Assembly: GCA_958450325.1 (NCBI GenBank) | Contig: OY288257.1 | Span: forward strand, 31,204,771-31,268,770 | DNA length: 64,000 nt | DNA from: Agrostemma githago | Lineage: Eukaryota > Streptophyta > Magnoliopsida > Caryophyllales > Caryophyllaceae | Reading direction: 5' to 3' | Part shown: piece by piece, positions 1 to 10,548 of the stretch | How positions within the stretch are numbered: the first letter of the stretch is position 1 | How the letters are laid out: the number at the start of each line of letters is the position of its first letter | Program-made: the position numbers and the translations under genes | The notes under the pieces: generated by a model | Seen by the model: the letters and a program-made list of their open reading frames with translations, nothing else | Database searches by the model: none | Told to the model about the DNA's origin: nothing

Positions 1-224
1 CCTATTTGACCGACCGAGACTTAGTGTAAAGCATACATAAGCGTCGTTATAATGCTTGTTTGACTACGTGCTACTTGGTTTCCGTGTCATTTTTCAAAAA
101 ACCGTCATTTTAAAAATACATCTTTAAAAAATATCCAATTTCAAAAACTCGGAATGCTGCCAAAATTTAGACTTACGATTTGACTCAAAATAAGCCTATC
201 TTTTTAGCCGGCATGCTTCCCATT

Positions 225-470
225 TCAAATTTCGAATTTTTGATTCCCTTTCGATTTTCGAATTTTCAAAATTCAATTTCAATTTTCAAATCTTCGTGAT
301 GTCATTCGCGATTTTCAAATCTGCGAGAATCCACTCTCGATTTTCAAATCTCCGAGATGCCGTTTTCGATTTTCAAATCTTCGGGATCTTATTTTCGATT
401 TTCAAATTTTCGGAAATTTATTTTCGATATTCAAATTTTCAAAAATTCAACTTTTCAAAAAAAAATCGGT
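225..470 (+). repeat. Short tandem array in the retroelement leader
   Basis: About eight imperfect copies of a 25-30 bp unit with the core CGATTTTCAAATCT. A similar but shorter low-complexity stretch is in the leader of the complete element near 24890-25040. Apparent reading frames here are products of the repeat. Confidence 0.7.
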
Positions 471-1085
471 CTTGTCGGCACGCTGCCAATTTCAAAAGAT
501 TGGACCGTCTCCCAATTTTTCAAAATGCGAATCTACTCGCAACCATTCTAACATTTCAAAATGCTCGGTCCTATTGGCCCACTACCAATTTCTGGACCGT
601 CCTCTCAATTTTCAAAATTCAATCATTTTTCAAAAACCTTCCTTATTATAGGACCTACCGTAATCCGTGTGTCGGGTCTTTTCATAATTTGTCGAAGGTT
701 GATAAGTGTAGTTTGTAGTGTCTTTTTCACTATGTTTTGGTCCCATTTCCTTGTGGAATCGCTCCTTGGGAGCGATTTATGGGTTTCTTATGCTTCCTTT
801 AGTTCGTTTCAGGTTCCCGAGACCGATTTGGAAGAGTTGGAGCGATTCCGACTCTATACATACACATTTTGGAGCCAACGGAGTAAAGGAACAATGACTC
901 GATGCCTTGGAATCGACCCCGAGACCTTGGGACCCAATCCCGAGCCTCCGAGACCCGATCCCGAGTCCCGAGAATCGGCGAGAAACCCATGAGAGGCAAG
1001 GAGGGACCAAAGAGCTCTTAAGGGAGGCCTACAAGACCCATCCCGTTCGGGATGAGGTGCAATTTGAAGACGGCCACTGTGGGCC

Positions 1086-1142
1086 CGTCCCGGTCGGGAC
1101 CAACCCGTCCCGGTCGGGATGATCCCGTCCCGGTCGGGACGA
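1086..1142 (+). repeat. Three tandem near-palindromes upstream of the solo-LTR TATA box
   Basis: Three consecutive 18-19 bp copies containing CCCGTCCCGGTCGGGA, an imperfect dyad, ending about 50 bp before the TATA box. Confidence 0.75.
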
Positions 1143-1192
1143 AGAGCTGGCAGCACGACTTCTTTTCTTTTCTTCTCCTTCATCCTTGTACC

Positions 1193-1203
1193 CATATATA
1201 TAC
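1193..1203 (+). promoter_or_regulatory. TATA box of Athila-like solo LTR copy 1
   Basis: CATATATATAC lies at the position equivalent to CTATATATAC in the second copy (49249-49258). Both are followed by a shared CTCTTGTATTGTT segment, as expected for an LTR promoter. Confidence 0.55.
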
Positions 1204-2272
1204 TTCTCTCTTGTATTGTTAACACATCTTATCAGAGTTTAGCATTCCTTAAGCCTCCCAAAAACCCTAAAACCCTAGATTTACTTTCACTCATTAGTTT
1301 TAATCTTCCATTAATCTTAGTTAATCTTTAGTTAATCCATTGTAATTAGTTCTTGTATTAAGAGGATACTTGAAGATTTCTCCAAGCTTGACAACCTTGG
1401 GTTTTATTTGGGTTTCTTATTAATACAAGTTCTTTTCTTTTTCATCCATTGTTTGTTGGTATAATCTTCTTCTCTTATCTACTCTTGTTCTTAGTTTGTT
1501 AATCAAGTTTGAATCTTTATATTTTGTTTATTGTTATTGTTATTGTTCATTATGGATGTTTGGATGTTCATGTTGTTTTCTCTTATTATTGTTAGTTTTT
1601 CATTGATAATGAGTGAGTAGATTACTTGTGGGGTTAGTAGGGGGATTAGGGGTAGATTATGGGTGATTAGGGTTGATTAGGGGTAAAGGTTACATCTTTG
1701 TTGTTAGACTCATAATAGGCACTCTATGTGTTTGTTGATATGCTTGTGTGAGTTGTAGTGGCCATGCTTCCCATACTTGTGTTCATCTTCCCATTGCTTG
1801 TCTATTGTGTGAGCATGTTGAGAATAGTCGTAGTCACGAGAGTGCGGACTAGGGTCTAAGTTGCGAGAGCCCAGACCCACCTTGACATCGGTCTAAGTTG
1901 CGAGAGCCCAGACCGACTCTAGCAATTAGGAGACACCTATACCCTTGATCACCCCAATTACCCTTCTACTCCTATGAACCCGACCTACCCCACTTTCTTT
2001 CCATATTTGAGTTCATCCTCCTTATTTAGCCATAGTTTACTCTAGTTTACTTGTTAGTTCATCATTAGTCTAGTTCCCACTTCTCCTCTACCATAGTTTT
2101 CCATTTATCGCCTCTTTGTGTTTGTTTGGTAGCATAGTCTCGTTTGTAGGCCGACCTAGTCTAAACTTCGCCTTACCGTCCTCGTGGATACGATCCCGAC
2201 TTGCCCTAGCTACCCACTAGGTGTAATCGGTAGTTTATTGATGGTTAGGGACGTGACAAATCCTTACCATCA

Positions 2273-5200
2273 AAGGTCTTTAGCGTCGAAACTCCGTCGA
2301 TCCTACATCACGGGTTTCTTCCCCATCCTAGTCCGCCTTATCCTAAAGGCACAACTGACCAACACGAGTCATACACTCGTAAATGGAAGGTTCATCCATA
2401 CACTCGAGTCCTAACTAGAAAGTCCCACGCGATTTTTCCTCTAACAGGACGGTCCCCACGACCTTTCCTAAGGGAATTTCGCCCATCTTTCAATCCGTTA
2501 GTCGAGTCATCTCAAATCGAGAATCCTTTAACTTAAGGGTCTACCCTAATCACAGGGTCTATCCTTATCCAAGTCAAGTCAAGGGTCTCTAGCGTCGAAA
2601 CTCTGTCGATCTTACATCGCAAGTTTCTTCCCTTACCCCGTCTGCCTTTTCTCGAGGCCGAGTCAACCTTTTACAAGGCATAACCCTGTAGCTAAAGGTT
2701 CGTGATCCTTACATCTAAGGGTCACTCGTCCGACACTCGAGTCTTAGCAAAACCTACAATCTCACTCGGGGGCTACCCTTCAGCAGAGCGATCAATCACG
2801 GTTTCTCTAAGGGTCATGTCTTACACGTGTTGTCTCACGTACCCCACTTTCGAGTCACTTAGATGTCACACCATCTGAGTCCTACCAAAGTCTTCAGTCT
2901 CACTCGGGGGATGTCCTCCACCCGAGCATTCGACCACAGTCACCTTAAGGGGTACCTTACGTTCATCATACACCGGCGTCCTTATGATGTCTTCTTCGAG
3001 TCGTACCTATGCTATGAACACCCGAGTCTCCTAAAGGTTTAGGTCGCCACGGTTGGTCCGAACACGTGACGCGGTCAAACACGGTCGCCCCATTTTCGGA
3101 CTTACCCTCGTGCAGCTTGAGTCTCATCGTCAAGTCCAAGCCAGGGTCGTTACCTCGTCTAAGTCAACGTTCGAGTATCCCGATCCAAGAGTCTTTGTCG
3201 ACCCGTCACCCCGGGCCATGTCTAGTTTGACTCCCTCTCTTGCATTTGCGCAAAGTCGAGTTTAGGCGAGTCGTGGCTCCTATCATTTTCTCCAATCAAA
3301 GACCTTACCAAAAAAGAAACAACCAACCGAGCATCCATAAGTCCGGATTTGATTCGAGTCTAAGTTTGAGTCCGAGTCTAGAATACCCTACATCCTCATT
3401 TCCAAATCAGAGTCAGAGTCTTTTGCATTCTGTCCTCTTTTCAAAATTCAACAAAAAATCAGCTTTCAATATTCTATCTCTACTATATTCTGTCCTTATG
3501 TGTTTCCGAGAACATGATGAACGCCATCATACACTGTGAGCACATGCACGTGACTATTATAGGCACATCTATAACGACTGCAGGAACTGAGGCCCGTGTT
3601 TTCCTTTACCTGTTCCATGTCTGGCATAGACAGCCACATAACTACCCCTAGTAGGAGCCGTATCGAATCCTATGACAAATCTAGGTAGTCTCCTAGTTTG
3701 GGTTCAAGGCGGGAGGCAAGCCCATTTCCCACAATAAACACCCCTCCAATAAAACGGACCAATCCCTAGCCTACCTTAGGCGTTAGTTTGACCAGAAGCA
3801 AAAAAAAAAAAAAGCATCGTGACTCTATAGACTTGATGCCAAAAATACCCAACTCGGGACGATACTCCCACCAAGCCTGTTCGGAATTATGATGACAATA
3901 CTGAGATCCAAATCACCATGCTTACCGTAAAGTACTCCACCGCGAGTTGCACTCACACAAACACCAACTAGGCTTACACCATACAAAGGTTTAGCTCCAC
4001 AAGTCTAATCCAACTGATGGACCCACCCCCATATCCACCCACAACACCATAGGAGGGGATTACCGTGAAAAATAAAAGAAAAAAGAGTTGGACAGAAAAA
4101 AAAAAAATTCCAAAAGTCCAAGGAAAAAGCAAAAGGCCAAAACAAAAGAGCTGGCCATGATCAACATCCCTCGACCAGATACGGTCAATCCCTTAACCGG
4201 AGCACGGTCAACTCAAATGAAGAATCCCACAACCGGGGCTAAGAGGTCAACCCAAAAACAAAAAAAACAAAAAAAATCAAATACCCATGACCGTGGTCAA
4301 CGGTCAGCTCAGTGAAAGTCCCTTGACCGGGGTACGGTCAATTCAAAAATTATTGATGTCTATACCATCAAATAGGGGAGAGACAATCAAGCTGGTCGAC
4401 TGACGCCACACTTAGCCTTCCCACATTACAACCCTCAAGACCTTCCCGAGACCTAGGCTAAGAGACAACCCGGAATTTTGAGGATTCAAGCTCCATAGGA
4501 TACACCCTAACCATTAGGGCCAGACATGGAAATCAGATCCCGCATTATCAAACCTGCCTGATCGAAGTTCGAGTCATTTTTACTCGACTTCCCCCTTTCC
4601 TACCACATTACAGTACCTTACGCTCGAAGCCTTAGCTCCACAGAATCGAGCTCCATATTTCGAGTCATCAAAGCCACTTATGACCTAGCTCCACATTTCC
4701 AAAAAACATCCAAACCTGTTACCAACCCCAAACACGGAAACCCAACCTGCGGTCGGCATAGAACATGCCCAAATAGTTCACACCACCTCTGGGGGCTACC
4801 CCGGAGAACGCTCACAGTCACAGGATCAACATCCTAACTGTTCTAGCCCTTTGATCAAGACATCATTGGGAACACACCTAGCCCACACCATCGCTATGGC
4901 TAGTCACACACAAAGCCCTAATAAACTACGCACCATAACATATCTTCCAAACCACAGAACTACGGCTTGGTTTGATTTCACTACACGTGAATACGTAGGC
5001 AGCCTTTCAACAAAGGCACAACCACCCACACCCACAAATTCAAAAAAAGCACCGTTAGTCCGGTCACAACACTGTCATGTTCTCAGCAGCTAGCTTTGTC
5101 GTCCTAGGGGCTTCTATTAGACAGAAGTCCTCCATCCACTCACATAATCCAAATGACTTTCAAAACCTAGCCTCCTTTCTATAGTGTGTCCTAGTACTCG

Positions 5201-6237
5201 GCCCAGTCGAAGACGAGAATCCGTCAGGGACTCGAAGTGACACCCACTTTGGGAATGTACCCCAAAACCAAAAATTCAAAAGAGCACTAGGCTGCAGCAT
5301 TGCTAATACTAAGTCTTGTCATGCAGAAACAGTCTCATTACAGGCTACTGCAATTCCCCTATATCACATCCTTCCCATTTCGATGTTCGACCGTGTTGCC
5401 ACTCGCCTAGGCTATGGATTAGCGCAGCTTAAGAGTCTTGTCGTCTTAGGTGGCCCACCCCCCTACCGAGTCACAGTCCAACCCCTTCAAGATTCTAAGT
5501 CGTGTCTGTCAACTCGTCCTGTCACGTCCAGAGTCGAGTCTGTCGGTATGTCTCTCTTTTCAAATACTTGCTTTGAAATTTGCAAAACTTAGCCATTTGA
5601 GAAAATCCTTTTCGACAAGGTCAAATTTCGATCTATTTAAACTGCAAATTTCTTTTCTACCCCTGCCAATTTTGAAAACCTATCTCCTAGCATGTGAGTT
5701 GCTTTCAGGACTTCGATTTCAAGACTAAGCAAAAACCAGTTTCCCCAACGCAAGCCAGTCTATAGATGCTAACTGCATTTCCTGTATGCTATCTTGCTAT
5801 CTACTATGCCTGCCATTTCTGCCTATGTATCTAACAGTTCAGGTACCAGCTAGTGCTTCCCAATGGAACAACAAAGGCGGTGTTTCTCCTGGGATGCTAC
5901 ATCCAAGATGTGATGTGTCGGCATACGGGTACACCCAAGACTTCAGAAGCAAGTCCCCGCGCAGCTACTTTACTCCCCAGCATGAGTCGGTGTTTCTCCT
6001 GAAATGCTACATCAAAGATGTGATGTGTCGGCATACGGGTACACCTAGGACTTCAAAGGCAAATTCGACTCCCCACGGAGCTATCATCATCAGGACAGGT
6101 ATGACCCTCTGCTTATGGCTGGCGAGCCCTTCACGCAAGTCTATTGGACTATAAATGACCCGACCGGAAGGCTGCCAGGTCGTAATCCTCGATTGGCCTG
6201 GTAGCTACTCTAACTTTCGCCTTGTCCAAGCCTCAGT
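2273..6237 (+). other. Non-coding internal region of the left Retand-like element
   Basis: No credible coding region. The leader motif around 2280-2340 is repeated in diverged form at 2585-2660. A GACCGGGG...ACGGTCAA motif recurs about five times at 4170-4345. Poly-A runs lie at 3800-3815 and 4258-4280. Sequence around 4970-5030 matches the stretch after pol in the complete element. Confidence 0.7.
5890..6085 (+). repeat. Tandem 3'-UTR repeat, about 110 bp unit
   Basis: Two copies of a unit carrying GATGTGTCGGCATACGGGTA (about 5908 and 6018). Diverged copies occur in the 3' UTR of the complete element at about 34487 and 34598. An amplified tandem repeat in the 3' region is a described trait of Retand elements. 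Confidence 0.7.
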
Positions 6238-6251
6238 CAGAGTGGGGGCTC
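6238..6251 (+). other. Polypurine tract of the left element
   Basis: AGAGTGGGGGCTC immediately precedes the LTR start TGTAGACACC. The same sequence precedes the 3' LTR of the complete element. It would prime plus-strand DNA synthesis. Confidence 0.7.
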
Positions 6252-6792
6252 TGTAGACACCCGCATTTTGCCTGCTAGTGTCTATAGCAGTTCCCGACAA
6301 AACACCCGATGATGATCGGACGTCAACGTGACTTAATACGCTCGAATACGGACTCGGAATCAATAGTATCCGACGTGGGCATTTAGCGGAGTGCAAATCT
6401 CTCAAAAACGACCTCAAATCCAGGCCCAGTGGGTCGTTTCCAGTAAAATGAGACTAATTTGGGCCAAAACCGTCACCGGAAATAAAACCGTCTTTTAGCG
6501 ACCGAGTCAAAACCCGGTCAAAGTCGAATCCCGAGACGAACCAGCCTCACATTATGTCCAAATACACAAAATGAATTCAGACTCAACAACCAAATCAACC
6601 AGAATCATTTCAAAAATAGGCAACAAATCATGCCTTATTTACACTCCCTCCTTCCCGACCCACTCGATCGAGTGGTTCACACCCACTCGGTCGAGTAAGG
6701 CCATGAACCGGCCGAACCGGACTCGAACCGGGCACTCGATCGAGTGCACCCGCGCCACTCGATCGAGTGACCCTAAACCGGGGTATTTTTCC

Positions 6793-6800
6793 TATAAATA
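6793..6800 (+). promoter_or_regulatory. LTR TATA box
   Basis: TATAAATA, preceded by four palindromic CACTCG..CGAGTG sites at 6660-6772; equivalent to 22182-22189 in the complete element. Confidence 0.6.
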
Positions 6801-7181
6801 CCCCATCACCCCACAACCATTTCACAACTTTTACTCTACCATTTTACCACCCTCAAAAACCTCTCATTTACCCATCATTCAACATCATTCTTCACAACAC
6901 ATACAAACCCCTTTGAACTAGGCTTCAAACTCACAATTCATATATCCTCTCTACACACACATACACACCCTCGAGATCAAAACTCGCCAAAGACCCGAGA
7001 GCATCCTCTCCCTAACCAAACACACCCTAACTCACCTTACATTTCTCGACACTCCCGCGCACACGCCGCTACTTGACGAGTCCGTTTCCGAGATTAAAGC
7101 ATGTAGGTTGAGGGTGTAATTCAAATCCCGACATCTCTTTCTCCCTTTTTTTTTTTGTTTCTTTTATATATTTATGTATAT

Positions 7182-7183
7182 AC

Positions 7184-7275
<92 letters not shown>
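7182..7275 (+). repeat. (ATT)n microsatellite in LTR
   Basis: About 31 uninterrupted ATT units inside the left element's LTR, absent from the complete element's LTRs. Confidence 0.95.
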
Positions 7276-7276
<1 letters not shown>

Positions 7277-7887
7277 TAACCGCTAACACTAACATTTTAA
7301 TTTCGTGTATACTAACTCTCTAACCTAACACTTTTATTTATCGCAATCTAACATTTTTATTTATTGTATCTAACCTCTAACATTTAACTATCGTCATTAA
7401 CATATTAATACCGTGTATATATATATTTATATAATATTAAAATTCGGATCTTAACACGTTTGACTACGACGATCATCCAAAGTCCGTTTAATCCCTTTAC
7501 GAGTCACGACGGAGGTGGCACCCTTTCGAGGAGCGCCGCCCCAATGTACTCAAGGGCATAACGCGATCGTGGTTGCTCATAGTTGAACGCGTAAGACTCC
7601 ATTTCTAAGATTAGTACGAGATCCGTTGAGGCGAAAACCGACATCACATAATCCTTTAGGATTAGTATCGATGTCGTGACGCGGAGGACTATATTTTCGT
7701 CATTAATCAAACTTTTCAATCACATAATAGCATATTTCATAAAATCCCGATAACGGTCTCATAATCGTATAATACACGTTTATGACATCGAGAACCGAGT
7801 TGAATTTAAATAATGCAATATTTTTATTTCGGTCAATTATCGAATTCAAACAAATAAAAATGAAACGAGCCATGCCTCGTACAGGGG

Positions 7888-8006
7888 GCACTCGATCGAG
7901 TGGCCCATGCCATGGGCCACTCGATCGAGTTGGACCCCAAAAACTGGGCAGTAGTTGCTTCGAGTGTGCACTCGATCGAGTCCATGCCATGACTCGATCG
8001 AGTGGG
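7888..8006 (+). repeat. Paired-palindrome cluster in left LTR
   Basis: Two pairs of CACTCGATCGAGT-type palindromes with the GGGCAGTAG linker. This is a two-unit version of the three-unit module at 23101-23281. Confidence 0.8.
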
Positions 8007-9101
8007 TCCGGTAGCCCAGAAATCCGAGAGCTTTGATGCAACATCCGAGCCTCGTCTTTTTTTTTACGACTTAGTCGTAGCGTGTAAAGTCAATCACGTA
8101 ATTCTATTTTTCAAAACCCATGCATATCATTACACTAAAACGACATTCATCGACGGTCTCGCGCTATTAATCTTGTGTCGACGACTCTTTAGTCGTATCC
8201 GACACATGATTAATTTAGACTCTATTCCTCGAGATGATAGGTCTGGACAAGGAATCGAGATTCGGGATCGGGCTAGCACCACGCCTAGGTCCCATATCTC
8301 CGTCCTTTGATTAGTACACAATATAATGTGTATCTAATCGAAGTTCGTCCATTTGCACAACTTACGGTCTAGTTTATATTTATTATATACGGGTCCGTTT
8401 CTAGTTAACATTTGCTGCTTATAATTCAATTATTCTATTTTATTGCTCGTTGTATTGTGAATTCCGGGTTGTATTCCGCCCGTGTAATTTGTAATTTATT
8501 TACGAGTTTTCTATTTTCGATGTTTTCCATTTATTTATTTAAATGAACATCACATGCTAAACTACTCCGACAATGATTAGATGCATCAAATGACGTAGTT
8601 CACATATAATTCACATGCTTAGCCCGAAAACGCTGTTTGCATATCATTTAGTCGTGTTTTACTAGCGCGCGTACACGAACACGAACGATGTCTTAGTAGA
8701 GGCCACCATTGTGCGCGCGGGGTTGGGTGTCCTTAGTGGGCTTCCCAACACGTACCCTCACCCCTTACTTAGAACCTTGGTTTCCGGATGTCCGAAACCA
8801 TTGACGCACGAGAGTCATTCTATATACGAAAGCCGGTGTAAACGGTATCGATATTGTAATGCAAAGGGACGAGCCCCATAAACTCTGAAATCAAAGTGGG
8901 CCGTACTTTGTGTATAGCCCATGACGACATAGAGTGGGCTCGAATGGTTCCGAATAACCACAAAATTCGGTGGCGACTCCATCTTTGACTTAAATTTCGA
9001 ACCCGAGAACAATCTTACCACGAGATTCATTCGTCTACCCAAACCCGCGCGTGGCCGCGTCGGGGTGGACCTACGTCATGTCCACACTTAGATTAATCAA
9101 A

Positions 9102-9160
9102 AAAAAGAAAAAAAAGGGAGAAGATTGTCCGTGAATGACAAGCAGCAGGCAGCAGCAGGG
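9102..9160 (+). repeat. Candidate left terminal inverted repeat of the Mutator-like element
   Basis: A run of A then GGG, then GACAAGCAGCAGGCAGC. The reverse complement of 38325-38368 has a run of A then GGGGG, then GACATGCTGCGGACAGC; 13 of 18 bases of this core match. Outside the A run both sides also carry TTAGATTA. Weak evidence. Confidence 0.35.
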
Positions 9161-9383
9161 CAAAAGTACAGCATGCAATCACCATTTCCGTCACCTTATC
9201 TATCACCCTTTCCATCAACAAAATTCACTCCCTCACCAAAATTTGAAAATCATCCTAAATCTCTCACCAAGCTCTCACTAAAATTCGAAATTTATCCCAA
9301 ATAAAAAAGCATCCCTCTATCTATACCATTATTCAGAATAACTAAACCCTAATTCGTAAATTGCTGTACGTCTTTACGCTCTA

Positions 9384-9466
9384 ATGGTGTTGTTCCTCGA
9401 AGAACCACGCGATGATCATATGCTTGAAAATGTGCAGTTGAAAATTTCTGGGCAACATGTAGGAAG
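9384..9466 (+). other. Possible upstream exon of the transposase gene
   Basis: An ATG at 9384 opens 27 codons and runs to a consensus donor (AAG|GTAAGA at 9467). However, joining it to the acceptor-like CTAG before 10555 does not keep the reading phase, so it may be a leader exon or an unrelated remnant. Confidence 0.25.
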
Positions 9467-9639
9467 GTAAGATGGATATATACATATATATTTGGTTTGT
9501 TAAATGAGAAGAGTCACGAAAATGTGCAGTCGGACATTGTTTTGTTTGGTTTGATATTTTTGGAGAGTCACACCGTTATAACGTGATAGTCACACTTAAT
9601 ATGACAGACAGTCACACGTTCACTTTTGTTGTAGTTGTT

Positions 9640-10478
9640 CTGCTGTATTACGTTGTATTACGCTGAAGGTTCTTTATTATTCCAAATATGTATGTTGGTT
9701 TCTTTATCATTGTTATATTTATCATTGTATTTTGTTGTTGTTGTTGTTGAGTATTGCATATTGGTTTGTAGTTGTACTTGTAGTTGTTATGTGTTGTTTA
9801 TATTAATCAAGGCAAATTATTATTTTGTTGGTTGCATGTAGTTGTAGTTTTAGCTGTAGGTGTAGTTGTATTACGTTGAAGTTGTTTTATTATTCAAAAT
9901 ATTTATGTTTGTTTCCTTATCATTGTTATATTTATTATTGTTGTTGAGTATTGCAGCTTGGGTTGTAGTTGCAATTGCAGTTGTTATGCGGTGTGGGTGT
10001 TAATCTCTAACAATCATGCTGTTATATGAGCAAAGTCACAGTCGTTGTTCTTCAAAGTCACAGTCATTGTTGAGAAAAGTCACATTTCATTAAGGTCAGA
10101 GATGAATGTGTGCGTTGCAAGATTGATAGTGTGTAATTTAGGGTTTGGTTGTAGTTGTAGTTTTCTGCTGTAGGCGTAGTTGTATTACGTTGAAGTTGCT
10201 TTACTATTCAAAATATATATGTTTGTTTCCTTATCATTGTTATATTTATTATTATTGGTGTTTTTTTTTGTTGTTGAGAAAATATATATAATTATTATTG
10301 TTGGTATTGCATCTTGGGTTGTAGTTGTACTTGTTTTTGTTATGCGGTGCGGGTGTTAATCTCTAACAATCATGCTGTTATACGAGCAAAGTCACAGTCG
10401 TTGTTGAGAAAAGTCACATTTCAATAAGGTCAAAGATGAATGCGTACGTTGCAAGATTGATAGTGTGTAATTTAGGGT
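9640..10478 (+). repeat. Tandem repeat of about 310-320 bp upstream of the transposase
   Basis: Two and a half copies (partial from 9640, full from about 9845 and 10155). Each has GTTGTATTACGTTGAAG near its start and AGTCACA motifs and GTTGCAAGATTGATAGTGTG near its end. TG- and TTG-rich, no coding. Confidence 0.75.
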
Positions 10479-10548
10479 CTCTTTTCTATTGTATAATATA
10501 GGATTTTTTTGTTCCAACCTTTGATAATTTGTTTTTGTTCCAACCTAT

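Larger units (their letters stand above)
700..2272 (+). mobile_element. Solo LTR, Athila-like family, copy 1
   Basis: Begins TGATAAGTGT and ends CTTACCATCA (TG...CA). It is flanked by a perfect 5-bp target duplication AAGGT (695-699 and 2273-2277). It interrupts the Retand leader: the host sequence resumes after it with the same TAGCGTCGAAACTCCGTCGA motif seen near 25110. A second copy with different duplicated flanks is at 48761-50275. There is no primer site or coding region, so this is a solo LTR left by LTR-LTR recombination. The Athila assignment is tentative and rests on length (1.57 kb) and the general look of the 3' end. Confidence 0.85.
1..9086 (+). mobile_element. 3' portion of a Tat/Retand-family LTR retrotransposon lacking gag-pol (LARD-like)
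   Basis: The first bases match the leader of the complete element at about 24545, so the window opens inside the untranslated leader of a relative; its 5' LTR lies upstream of the window. The internal region (1-6251, minus the solo LTR at 700-2272) holds leader-like and 3'-UTR-like sequence but no gag, protease, RT or integrase reading frame. Around 4970-5030 it matches the sequence just after pol in the complete element (about 32060-32120), so the coding part seems deleted or replaced. It ends in a 2835 bp LTR at 6252-9086. The family assignment follows from shared leader, polypurine tract and LTR ends with the complete copy. I infer a non-autonomous derivative that would need proteins from a full-length copy. 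Confidence 0.85.
6252..9086 (+). repeat. 3' LTR of the left Retand-like element
   Basis: Starts TGTAGACACCCGCATTTT and ends GTCATGTCCACA, matching both ends of the complete element's LTRs. Length 2835 bp against 2583 bp, partly because of a long ATT repeat (7182-7275). It has a TATA box at about 6793 and the same two clusters of CACTCGATCGAGTG palindromes. The next five bases (CTTAG) should be the target duplication, but the partner copy is outside the window. Clearly diverged from the 21664 LTR, so a different, older insertion. Confidence 0.9.

Noticed and set aside
854..1225. Minus-strand 123-codon frame in the solo LTR
   Set aside because: Produced by the tandem near-palindromes; not kept in the second solo LTR.
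9384..9466. First coding exon of the transposase
   Set aside because: Good donor but the phase does not fit the next acceptor; kept only as a low-confidence note.
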